Below are positions 15,802 through 24,107 of a stretch of 24,107 nt of DNA, piece by piece. Below the pieces are notes generated by a model that made no database searches, had not been told where the DNA came from, and was given only the letters and a program-made list of their open reading frames with translations. Made by a program: the position numbers and the translations under genes. The stretch comes from CAZILN01 sp964540005 (lineage in GTDB: Bacteria > Bacteroidota > Bacteroidia > Bacteroidales > SM23-62), in contig CAZILN010000276.1 in NCBI GenBank assembly GCA_964540005.1, positions 1 through 24,107 of the forward strand. The letters run 5' to 3'. Each line of letters begins with the position of its first letter. Position 1 is the stretch's first letter.

Positions 15802-16971
15802 CTACTTAAACAATTTTGGTGCAAGCTTTGAAAGATAAATGCGCCAGTTGGTCCATGTATGGCCTCCCGTACTTTCGTAAGCTTCATATTCAAACCCCAG
15901 CTCATCGTAAAACTTACACAGGTTGGTAAACCCTTCGTACAGGAAATCTTCTTTGCCGCAGCCGATCCAGTACAATTTCACCCCGGATTCCTGCAATGTC
16001 CTGATCTGGTTTTTATGTTCCTCCTCGTTGTACTCTCCCCAGCGCGGGTTGTTCATCAATCCCATGCTCATTACTCCTATATACGAAAATTTTCCGGGAT
16101 TAGTATTGGTAATATTTTGTGTATGCATGCCGCCCATAGATAAACCTGCTATGGCACGATTGTCTTTACCGGTTAAGGTTCGATAATGTTTTTCAACAAA
16201 AGGAATTACATCGTCCACAAGGCTTTTTTCAAAAGCACCACGGGGCATTTGCGAGAAATCCGGCATCCCGGCATCTGCTCTTACAGGTTCATCGCCGGGC
16301 GCTGCAGCCGACCAGGCATTTCCATTGGTCATCACTACGATCATTGGTTTTGCCTTTTTTTCAGCGATCAGGTTATCCATGATATACGGGGTCCTTCCCA
16401 GGGTAGTCCATGCATCCTCATCACCACCTGCTCCGTGAAGCAGATAGAACACAGGGTATTTCTCATTGCTTTCAGCATAACCGGGGGGAGTATAAACATA
16501 CATCCGGCGAGTCTTATCCAGCGTTGGTGAAGGGTACCATACCTTTGAAAGAACGCCGTGCGGAACATCTTTTACGGTATAAATATCTGATTCCTTCCCT
16601 GGAACTATAAAGTAGTTTTCGTACCTGGTCCCGTCGCGAACCACCAGCGGATTGGAAGGATCGAGTGTTTTCACCCCGTTCACATAAAAAGCGCAGGTGT
16701 AAAATTCAGGAGGAAGTACATCGGTGGTAACCGACCAGAGCCCTGTATCATTCCTGGCCAGATCAACCTGTGTCCCCCAGCCGGGCATCCAGTTCCCATT
16801 GATGGTTACCTTATCGGCTTCGGCAGCCAGTAAGCGGAACGTAACAGAATTGTCGCCATTTGTTTCAGGGGAAACAATGCGCGGCCCGCGGCCGAACTGG
16901 GCGTTAACCTGTAAGGTGAACGAGGACAGCAGGATAAAAATACCGAGCGTTTCAAAGACTTGTTTTTTCAT
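15802..16971 (-). CDS. CE1-like esterase (feruloyl/acetyl-xylan esterase type) with N-terminal E-set domain
   Basis: The 389-residue product has a signal peptide (about 1-24) and an immunoglobulin-like E-set/CBM48-type domain (about 30-125, with VTINGNW and FYVNGV). An alpha/beta hydrolase of the esterase D/CE1 family follows. The nucleophile is S278 in GLSMGG, the acid candidate is D342 in CGKEDF and the histidine is H371 in GGHTW; HGAGGDEDAW (179-188) supplies the oxyanion side. Members remove feruloyl or acetyl groups from xylan or pectin side chains. It lies 24 bases after the MBL-fold gene and abuts the carboxylesterase gene, supporting one operon for deesterification of plant-type polysaccharides. 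Confidence 0.9.
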   Translation of the reverse strand: MKKQVFETLGIFILLSSFTLQVNAQFGRGPRIVSPETNGDNSVTFRLLAAEADKVTINGNWMPGWGTQVDLARNDTGLWSVTTDVLPPEFYTCAFYVNGVKTLDPSNPLVVRDGTRYENYFIVPGKESDIYTVKDVPHGVLSKVWYPSPTLDKTRRMYVYTPPGYAESNEKYPVFYLLHGAGGDEDAWTTLGRTPYIMDNLIAEKKAKPMIVVMTNGNAWSAAAPGDEPVRADAGMPDFSQMPRGAFEKSLVDDVIPFVEKHYRTLTGKDNRAIAGLSMGGMHTQNITNTNPGKFSYIGVMSMGLMNNPRWGEYNEEEHKNQIRTLQESGVKLYWIGCGKEDFLYEGFTNLCKFYDELGFEYEAYESTGGHTWTNWRIYLSKLAPKLFK

Positions 16972-16995
16972 GACTCATTAGTATTATTGTGATCA

Positions 16996-17943
16996 TTAGA
17001 AATTTTCAGATGTATTTGCAAACTTCTCCGCCGCCTCCTTATTCCACGTTATCGTAGCAGTCCCGTAGGTGAAGTTGGCATCCAGGAATGGAATAAAGGA
17101 AGACATATCTTCTACTTTAGCCGTTCCTTTTCTCATTTCTTTAATTAATGTCTGCATATCATAGATGTACTGTTCAGTAAGATCACCGGTTTGCCGGCAC
17201 TGCCAGTAATGTCCACCGTAAATTCGGAGTTTTTCCCTGTCTATGTTGTTCGAGGCGTTTTCAATGTATGCGATCAGTTTATCTATAGCACCGATATATG
17301 TATAAAAGCTTTCTTCGTTAAAAAGCCAAACACCACTGCCGGACCCTATGGCATCACCCGTAAAAACCAGGTTCTTACCTTCCTGAAAGAAGATGGTTGA
17401 ATGTCCGGTATGTCCCGGAACTTCCAAGGTGTTAATCCGGATCCCACCACCCAAATCGAATGATTCATCCTCTTTAAAAAAAGCTGTTCGTTCTTTCGGG
17501 AAGAGATCCATACCCCTGAATTCATTACCCGGGATCCAGAATTTTATTTTTGGATCACCGGAAAAAGCCGGAAGCATTCCCAGATGATCACCATGCCTGT
17601 GAGTGACGGTAATAAAAAGTTCCCTGCCTCCGAGACGTTCATATACCAGCGAACGTAGTGATTCTGTAGCGGTATCGTCCCATTTTATTTCGTTCGAAAG
17701 ATCAATAAGCAGTCCTTTGTCCCTGCCAAGGATTAAATACATATCGGAACAATTATTCATACTGACCATCTGCCCGTCATCACCCAGTACTACCCCGGCC
17801 GGATTGCTGTCATTGGCATCCTCAATACGATACACATTTTCAGAAATAACACTTATCGTATACGGACCTTCCTGTATTGATTGAGCAATTCCGGATACAC
17901 TCAGAGAGAAGCCTAAGGTTATTAAGATACACAGTTTATTCAT
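16996..17943 (-). CDS. Secreted MBL-fold metallo-hydrolase
   Basis: The 315-residue product has a signal peptide (about 1-21) and the metallo-beta-lactamase fold. The metal-binding motif THRHGDH supplies H115, H117, D119 and H120; EVPGHTGHS supplies H178, FTGDAIG supplies D197, and GGHYW is a candidate for the last histidine. A two-zinc hydrolase is therefore expected. Substrates in this family range from lactones to thioesters and phosphodiesters and cannot be told from sequence; beta-lactamase activity is not implied. It is the first gene of the minus-strand operon with two esterases. Sequence just upstream is a remnant of a GH30 gene, so the promoter is not obvious. Confidence 0.88.
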   Translation of the reverse strand: MNKLCILITLGFSLSVSGIAQSIQEGPYTISVISENVYRIEDANDSNPAGVVLGDDGQMVSMNNCSDMYLILGRDKGLLIDLSNEIKWDDTATESLRSLVYERLGGRELFITVTHRHGDHLGMLPAFSGDPKIKFWIPGNEFRGMDLFPKERTAFFKEDESFDLGGGIRINTLEVPGHTGHSTIFFQEGKNLVFTGDAIGSGSGVWLFNEESFYTYIGAIDKLIAYIENASNNIDREKLRIYGGHYWQCRQTGDLTEQYIYDMQTLIKEMRKGTAKVEDMSSFIPFLDANFTYGTATITWNKEAAEKFANTSENF

Positions 17944-18063
17944 GATATGTACAGATTTGAATGTATGTTCAATGCTTCCCAGCCCAATTCGTTAAAACAT
18001 CTGCCAAACCCATCAATGGTCTGAAGGGTTTTGCCCGGAGTACAAAATTCCTGCAAGTATGAA
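17944..18063 (-). pseudogene. Remnant of a GH30-family glycosidase N-terminus
   Basis: On the minus strand, the segment directly upstream of the MBL-fold gene reads GKTLQTIDGFGRCFNELGWE followed by ALN, in frame with a preceding DSYLQEF. The run Q-T-I-D-G-F-G-x-C-F-N-E-L-G-W closely resembles the first conserved strand of GH30 (glucosylceramidase/xylanase type) enzymes in Bacteroidota. About 12 codons later the frame ends in TGA, which overlaps the ATG of the MBL gene. Only about 40 codons remain of an enzyme normally near 450-500 residues, so this is a decayed scar. The identification is by remembered motif only. Confidence 0.6.
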
Positions 18064-18216
18064 TCCGGGCCCAGAGCAAAAAAACAAGATAGTGAATATC
18101 TGGGATTATTAAAATATGTACCTTGGAATTGGAAATAGATGTGAATACAGTTAATCCGGATGAAGATGAAACAAACTTGTTTACACAACAGTTTCAAGAC
18201 TCCGAGGAACCATTCG

Positions 18217-21200
18217 ATGCTGAATCGAATACTGCTGGTTGCAGTGATAATATCTGCAGCTTACCCATCCGGATTTGCCGCTCCGGTCATTGATAGCCTG
18301 ATGGTGGAATACTCTCGGACGCCAATGGGTATTGATGTTGAAACACCCCGGTTCAACTGGCAGATGATTGCCCCTGAAGGAGAACGCGGGTTCAAACAGC
18401 TAGGTTACCGGATCGAGGTCAGGAATCTGTCCGGGACAATTATGTGGGATTCAGAAAAAGTGCTCAGCGATATTTCTTTAGGCATTTTATATGCAGGATC
18501 ACCCCTGGAAGCCACGACAAGGTATAGCTGGTCAGTAACTGTCTGGGATCAGAATGAGGATACCGTATCAAATACATCCTGGTTCGAGACGGGCTTGATG
18601 AACCCTGATCAATCAGCCTGGGATGGAGCCCGATGGATTGGCGGCAGTCCTGAAGATATGGTCCTGTACTCGCATTACCTCTCTGTCTTTACAGTGGAAT
18701 ATGATGTACAGCTTGACCAGAAGTCAGGAAGTACAAGAGCAGGTTTTATTCTTGGTGCCAACGACCACCGCTTGCTCAACAAGGATATGAATATTTATGG
18801 TATTGAAAGTGAGCGAAACGGGCACTATATAAAATTTGAGATTGACATTTCTAATGTGACTGGTTCGGAAACCGGAAAGGCAAAATTTAATATCTACCGT
18901 GTGGGCTATCATCCCGGTGATAAGGCTGAAACACCCATAAATAGCATTGATATACCCCTCTCTCTTATTTCTCTTGAAAACAGGTACGAAACACATTATT
19001 TTGCTATTGAAAGTGTTTTTGGAACACTCACCATATACGTGAACGGAACGGAAAGTGACAACAGGATAGGGAGTGCCGGGAGCAATCCGTTCGGAAGGGG
19101 GGGTATCAATATAAATCCCATGGGCAGCGGTGGAGATTATATCAGTTTTCCCATGGTCGCAGATATTGGTTTCTCCATGGATGCCGGACAGAAGGCTGTT
19201 TTTGCCGATGTGGCTATTCGGAATTACAGGAAACCATCCAATGTTCTTTTTCGAGAGGATCTGAGCAACCCGGTATATGACGGGATCTATTCCGGATACA
19301 TCAGGGATGGGCATCCGGGTATGGAGGTTAGACAGGATTCGTATTTCCTTGAAGGAGGAGAGCAGGGCTTGTTTGTTGTTGCTGATCCCAGCCATAACTC
19401 CATGCCAATGCTCCGTACTGAATTCATCACAGAGACTAAGAAAATCCATCAAGCAAGGCTGTATGTCACTGCCCGGGGGATCTATGAAATATACCTGAAT
19501 GGCAAAAAGATCGGGGAAAATTATTTCAATCCCGGACTGACCCAATACAACAAAACCCACCTGTATCAAACCTATGATGTTACGGAGATGATCCAGTCAG
19601 GCGATAAAAATGCTATGGGAGCATGGCTGGGTGAAGGTTGGTGGAGCGGTAATTATACCTTCAACGGCCGTAACTGGAATTTCTTCGGAGACCGGCAGTC
19701 ATTGCTGGCCAAACTGGTGATTACCTATGAGGATGGCTCATTAAGCCTGCTTACTTCAAACGATCAGGAGTGGAAATATTTTAATGATGGTCCGGTCATA
19801 TACGGCAGCTTTTTCCAGGGAGAAGCATACGATGCAAGGAAAGAAACTGAAATTGAGGGTTGGACCAGGCCGGGTTTTAATGACACTGACTGGACAGAGG
19901 CGGAAGAAATCAATTTAGAGGGAACGGCCTTTCTGGGTGAAATCAGTACTTTTTCAGGTCCGGGGATCACCATTGACTATGACAACTGCTCCCTGCTTGG
20001 TCAGATCGGGGAGAATGCCGGGATCATAAATGAATTAGAGGCTGTGAGCAGCAGTGAGGTCCGTCCGGGTGTGTTTGTCTATGACATGGGGCAAAATATG
20101 GTAGGGATCCCTAAAATTAAAATAAATGAAGGGACAGCAGGGAAACAAATAAGCTTACGATTTGCCGAAGTACTCTATCCTGACATAGAGGAATATGGTG
20201 ATAACAGCGGCATGGTGATGCTGGAAAATATCCGGGCTGCATTAGCTAATGACCTGTATATCCTCAAAAACGGAGAAAATATCATTCAGCCACACTTTAC
20301 TTTTCATGGATACCGCTATATAGAGATTACCGGTATTGAAGAGGCCCTGCCGCCGGATGCTGTAAAAGGTCTGGTCATCAGTTCCATCAAGAATCTTAGC
20401 GCATCCTATAAAACATCCAATCAGAAAGTGAACCGGTTTTTCAAGAATATAGTCTGGTCGCAGTACGGGAACTTCCTCTCTATTCCTACTGATTGTCCCC
20501 AGCGAAACGAACGTATGGGATGGTCGGGAGACCTTTCGGTGTTCAGCAGAACATCCACCTATCTGGCGAATGTCGATCAGTTCTTCAGAAGGCATATGTT
20601 CGCTATGCGCGATGTACAATACAGCGACGGGAGGTATCCGGATGTGGCCCCCGTGGATAACGGATTTGGAGGAATCCTCTGGGGTAGCGCAGGAATAACG
20701 GTGGCATGGGAGACCTATCAACAATATGGCGATATAAGCTTATTGAATGAGCACTTTGGATCCATGCAGAAATACATGGAATTTCTTCATGAAGGGATAG
20801 ATGAGAAAACCGGTGTGATGGCTGCGGGTGTTCTGGGTGACTGGCTGAGCCCTGAAGGAAATAAGAATGACAATACACTGCTCTGGTCCGCTTACTATAT
20901 TTTTAATCTGGAAATTATGGCCAGGATGGCCGAAGCACTTGGAAAGAGTGAAGATGCTGTTGCATACCGGGAAAAATATATGCAACGCATAACTCACTTT
21001 AACGAAACGTATTTTGATCCTGACAGTCACAGGACCATAAAATCCTCATATATATCTTCACGATTTGGCCGGACCAGGCGGAGGATGCGGACAGAAGCGA
21101 CATCCAGAAAGCAGAAGATAAGATCAATTTTATGGATACCCAGGTATCTTACGCAGTGCCCCTGGCATTGGGGGCATTTAACGAGGCAAATGCCCCCCTT

Positions 21201-21866
21201 GCCGCTGAAAGACTTGCACAGATCGTGCAGGGACAGAGCATAGATGACGGTGGTGTTACGCATCCTGAATACTCCCTGATGACCGGGTTTATCGGTACGG
21301 CATGGATAAGTAAGGCACTTTCCGATTATGGATATACCGACATTGCCTATCGCTTATTGCAACAGGAAACATATCCTTCCTGGTTATACCCTGTGAACCA
21401 GGGAGCAACCACTATATGGGAGAGATTGAATTCATATACGCATGAAAAGGGTTTCGGAGAAAATAACAGCATGAATTCCTTCAACCACTACTCCTTTGGT
21501 GCAGTGGGACAATGGATGATGGCTTACTCTCTGGGCATAGAACGTGATGAACCCGGGTTCAGGACATTCATTCTTCAACCTCACCCCGACCCGACAGGTA
21601 AAATGGAATGGGCAGAGGGTTATTATGATTCCATGTACGGAAGGATCAACAGCTCATGGAGTATGCAAGACGGGAAATTTTTCTTCAAAACCACGGTTCC
21701 GGCAAACACTTCAGCGATACTTTACCTGCCTGCCTCCTCTGCAGAAACTGTAAAAGAAGGCGATCTGTCAGCGGCGGAAGCCATTGGTGTAACCTTCCTG
21801 AAATTTGAATATGGAAGGGCGGTTTATAAGCTTGCCTCAGGCAATTATGAATTTGAATCATTTTGA
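18217..21866 (+). pseudogene. GH78 alpha-L-rhamnosidase, split by a frameshift near 21046-21062
   Basis: I chose the ATG at 18217, which begins a clear signal peptide (MLNRILLVAVIISAAYPSGF); an ATG at 18160 would add 19 unlikely residues. The domains run in order: an N-terminal fibronectin-like domain with TPRFNWQM, a long inserted lectin-like region, the rhamnosidase N-terminal domain (YEIYLNGKKIGENYFNPG, then WLGEGWWSG), and the (alpha/alpha)6 barrel with DCPQRNERMGWSGD (20491-20532). After SSYIS the frame must shift by -1 to continue as WPDQAEDADRSD and FMDTQVSYAVPLALGAF. The TIWER glutamate (21420-21422) and the C-terminal beta domain lie in the new frame and end at 21866. GH78 releases terminal L-rhamnose from pectin or other glycans. 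Essential residues fall in both halves, so it should be inactive unless the shift is a sequencing error or bypassed. Confidence 0.88.
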
Positions 21867-21879
21867 AATAAATACGATT

Positions 21880-22971
21880 ATGACTGCAAATACACTTTCC
21901 CGCCGGAGCTTTATCAGGAAATCAAGCCTTGCCGTAGCGGGTACAGGACTGCTTGCAAATTCGTTTGCGATCCCAAATATTCTTACCGGGAAACAGAAAA
22001 AGGCAGGTATTGCCCTCGTGGGATTGGGGTATTACAGTACCGATCTCCTGGCCCCTGCCCTTCAGGAGACCGAAACGGCCTATCTTGCCGGGATCGTTAC
22101 CGGAACCCCATCCAAGAAAGAAATATGGATGAAGAAGTACGGAATCCCCGGGAAGAATGTATACAATTACGATAATTTCGATGAAATTGCGGATAATCCC
22201 GAAATAGACATTATTTACGTTGTGCTTCCGAATTCCATGCATAAGGAATATACCATCCGGGCTGCAAAGGCCGGCAAGCATGTGATCTGTGAAAAGCCCA
22301 TGGCAGTGAACGCCGAAGAATGCAGGGAAATGATCATGGCATGCAAAGAAAACGAGGTGCAGCTTTCCATCGGGTACCGTATGCAGTTTGAGCCCTATAC
22401 CCAGGAGATCATGAGGCTGGGACAGGAAAAAGTATTTGGTTCTGTTCAGCAGATAAGCTGTGGGGCTGCCTTCTTCAATCCCAGTACGGATCACTGGAAA
22501 CTTAAAAGATCAATGGGAGGCGGAGCTATGATGGACATGGGTGTTTACCCCCTGAATGCTGCACGATATGTGACCGGTGAAGAACCGGTAAATGTAAGTG
22601 CGCGTTCCTATAATATCCGGCACGAAATATATACCGAGGCCGAGGAGGTGATGCTATTTGATCTTGAATTTCCATCCGGATGCATTGCCAGCCTTTCAAC
22701 AGGTTTTCATGCAAATTATAATTACCTCAAGGTGTTTGCTGAGGACGGAAGGTTCGAGCTCGAACCATTTCAGGGATACAGGGGAATAAAAGGTAAAACC
22801 AGTGAAAGAGTTCTCGATTTCCCGGATATCAACCAGCAGGCCACCCAGATGGACGAAGTAGCAGAATGCATTCTCAATGGCAAACCCATGCGGGTCCCGG
22901 GAGAAGAGGGACTGAAAGACATGATCGTGGTGGATAAAATCTATGCCTGTGCCGCAAAAGAAAAATGCTGA
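21880..22971 (+). CDS. Gfo/Idh/MocA-family oxidoreductase, Tat-exported
   Basis: I chose the ATG at 21880 (363 residues), because it gives the twin-arginine signal TLSRRSFIRKSSLAVAGTG; the upstream ATG at 21805 lies inside the rhamnosidase frame. A Rossmann segment IALVGLGYYS (44-53) and the catalytic-site motif CEKPMAV (137-143), with its lysine, identify the NAD(P)-dependent glucose-fructose oxidoreductase-like family. The C-terminal domain has GGGAMMDMGVYPLNAARY, typical of the family. It presumably oxidises or dehydrates a sugar using a tightly bound cofactor exported with the folded protein. It starts 13 bases after the rhamnosidase stop, so the two probably form one transcript. Confidence 0.92.
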   Translation: MTANTLSRRSFIRKSSLAVAGTGLLANSFAIPNILTGKQKKAGIALVGLGYYSTDLLAPALQETETAYLAGIVTGTPSKKEIWMKKYGIPGKNVYNYDNFDEIADNPEIDIIYVVLPNSMHKEYTIRAAKAGKHVICEKPMAVNAEECREMIMACKENEVQLSIGYRMQFEPYTQEIMRLGQEKVFGSVQQISCGAAFFNPSTDHWKLKRSMGGGAMMDMGVYPLNAARYVTGEEPVNVSARSYNIRHEIYTEAEEVMLFDLEFPSGCIASLSTGFHANYNYLKVFAEDGRFELEPFQGYRGIKGKTSERVLDFPDINQQATQMDEVAECILNGKPMRVPGEEGLKDMIVVDKIYACAAKEKC

Positions 22972-23017
22972 ATCGCAATTCCCGAACCGACAACTTCAGG
23001 GTCTATACAAGGGCTCA

Positions 23018-23054
23018 AACCAGTATATCGGTTGTCAGGTTATTGATACTGGTT
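23018..23054. terminator. Inverted repeat between convergent genes
   Basis: AACCAGTAT (23018-23026) and ATACTGGTT (23046-23054) form a perfect 9-bp stem with a 19-base loop, between the convergent oxidoreductase and floA genes. There is no T run on either side, so a role as a two-way terminator is only a guess. Confidence 0.3.
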
Positions 23055-23118
23055 TCCAGTGCTTCAAATGGTTTCCACCACACCCCTCTTATCTTTTACT
23101 TGCGAACTTGCGAACTTC

Positions 23119-24105
23119 TTACCGCTTCTTCTTGGTATCCTGGCTGGTACCCTTGGCAATGGAATCTCTCATATCCGTATCAGCCTGGATATTCTGGAAT
23201 TTATAGTAATCCATGAGTCCCAGGTTCCCCGAACGGAATGACTCGGCAATAGCCAGTGGTATCTCCGCTTCGGCTTCAATAACCTTAGCCCTGGCTTCCT
23301 GTGCCTTGGCCACCATTTCCTGCTCGTTGGCGACTGCCATGGCGCGTCTCTCCTCGGCCTTGGCCTGGGCAATATTCTTATCGGCTTCAGCCTGGTCCAT
23401 CTGTAACTGGGCTCCGATGTTCTTCCCAATGTCCACATCGGCAATATCGATTGAAAGGATCTCGAAGGCCGTTCCGGCATCCAGCCCTTTTTCAAGCACC
23501 ACCCTGGAAATGGAGTCCGGGTTCTCAAGAACAGCTTTATGGGAATCGGCCGACCCGATGGAGGATACAATACCTTCTCCTACCCTTGCAAGTACCGTCT
23601 CTTCCCCGGCTCCCCCTACCAGTTGCTTGATGCTGGCCCGGACTGTCACACGTGCTTTAGCAATCAGCTGTATACCGTCCTTGGCAACTGCAGCCACAGG
23701 AGGTGTATTAATGACCTTTGGATTAACTGACATCTGTACGGCTTCAAAAACATCCCTTCCTGCCAGGTCAATGGCAGTGGCCATCTTAAAGGTCAGTTCT
23801 ATATTTGCTTTGCTTGCAGAGACAAGTGCGTGTACTACTTTTTCCACGTGTCCACCGGCCAGGTAGTGTGCTTCCAGGTCGTTCCGGTGCAGGGTCAGCC
23901 CGGCTTTGGTCCCTTCTATCAGGGCACGTACTATAACCGAGGGAGGAACTTTCCTCCATCTCATAAGGATTAGCTGCAGGAGTGATATTCTAACTCCTGA
24001 GATCAGTGCCGAAAACCATAGACCTACCGGTATGAAGTAAAGAATTATCCATAAACCGATGATCGCGGCTATGATGATTACGATGTAAAGCAGGGCTCCT
24101 TCCAT
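23119..24105 (-). CDS. floA: Flotillin-like protein FloA
   Basis: The 328-residue product matches the UPF0365/FloA family in length and architecture. There is an N-terminal membrane-inserted hydrophobic hairpin (about 5-50), a SPFH-like domain with GGHVEKVVHALVSASKANI and VNPKVINTPPVAAVAKDGIQ, then a long Glu/Ala-rich coiled region with AEADKNIAQAKAEERRAMA, and a short lysine-rich end. FloA forms assemblies in membrane microdomains that influence membrane fluidity and protein organisation. The ATG lies two bases from the window edge, so the gene is probably complete but its promoter and upstream neighbour (often an NfeD-type gene) are not visible. Confidence 0.95.
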   Translation of the reverse strand: MEGALLYIVIIIAAIIGLWIILYFIPVGLWFSALISGVRISLLQLILMRWRKVPPSVIVRALIEGTKAGLTLHRNDLEAHYLAGGHVEKVVHALVSASKANIELTFKMATAIDLAGRDVFEAVQMSVNPKVINTPPVAAVAKDGIQLIAKARVTVRASIKQLVGGAGEETVLARVGEGIVSSIGSADSHKAVLENPDSISRVVLEKGLDAGTAFEILSIDIADVDIGKNIGAQLQMDQAEADKNIAQAKAEERRAMAVANEQEMVAKAQEARAKVIEAEAEIPLAIAESFRSGNLGLMDYYKFQNIQADTDMRDSIAKGTSQDTKKKR

Positions 24106-24107
24106 AA

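Noticed and set aside
23103..23118. Short tandem repeat GCGAACTT x2 near the end of floA
   Set aside because: Only two short units; too little to call a functional repeat.

Overview
This window looks like part of a Bacteroidota chromosome, probably an environmental member of the Bacteroidales/Marinilabiliales type. The evidence is a set of Bacteroidota-style promoters (TTTG, 20 bp, TAnnTTTG), few Shine-Dalgarno sequences, tRNA genes without an encoded CCA, and typical protein families: Tat-exported sugar enzymes, orphan FtsX/MacB-like permeases, DUF4143-type ATPases, a GH78 rhamnosidase, an S23-type four-helix protein and FloA. No taxon can be fixed from the sequence alone.

Left part (1-2330): the 5' two thirds of a lipoprotein-like gene with a CxxCH haem-binding motif (minus strand, runs off the window), an AT-rich gap, a fragment resembling the C-terminus of a type I restriction S subunit, tRNA-Pro(TGG), a four-helix bundle protein and tRNA-Ser(GCT). 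All are on the minus strand.

Centre (2507-12190): a TIM-barrel sugar isomerase/epimerase and a complete cupin gene are followed by an unusual ladder. The last 57 codons of the cupin recur four more times, always on the plus strand. The copies separate single genes: permease 1, copy B, ATPase 1, copy C, permease 2, copy D, ATPase 2, copy E. Every extra copy starts at the same internal Met codon and ends exactly at the cupin stop codon. Copies differ mainly at synonymous positions except for a near-invariant last 33 bp. Copy C is a mosaic whose second half is almost identical to the intact gene. This looks like a direct-repeat cassette array or a scar of repeated insertion into one cupin gene, and it is the main result of the window. 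No recombinase gene is visible.

Right part (12388-22971): a lipoprotein beta-propeller (SMP-30-like), a decayed third DUF4143 ATPase with two in-frame stops, a tightly packed minus-strand operon (MBL-fold hydrolase, CE1-like esterase, type-B carboxylesterase), a remnant of a GH30 glycosidase, a GH78 alpha-L-rhamnosidase split by a frameshift, and a Tat-exported Gfo/Idh/MocA oxidoreductase. Together these suggest plant- or algal-type glycan and ester degradation in the periplasm, with several parts in decay.

Right edge: floA (flotillin-like) on the minus strand, an ordinary housekeeping gene.
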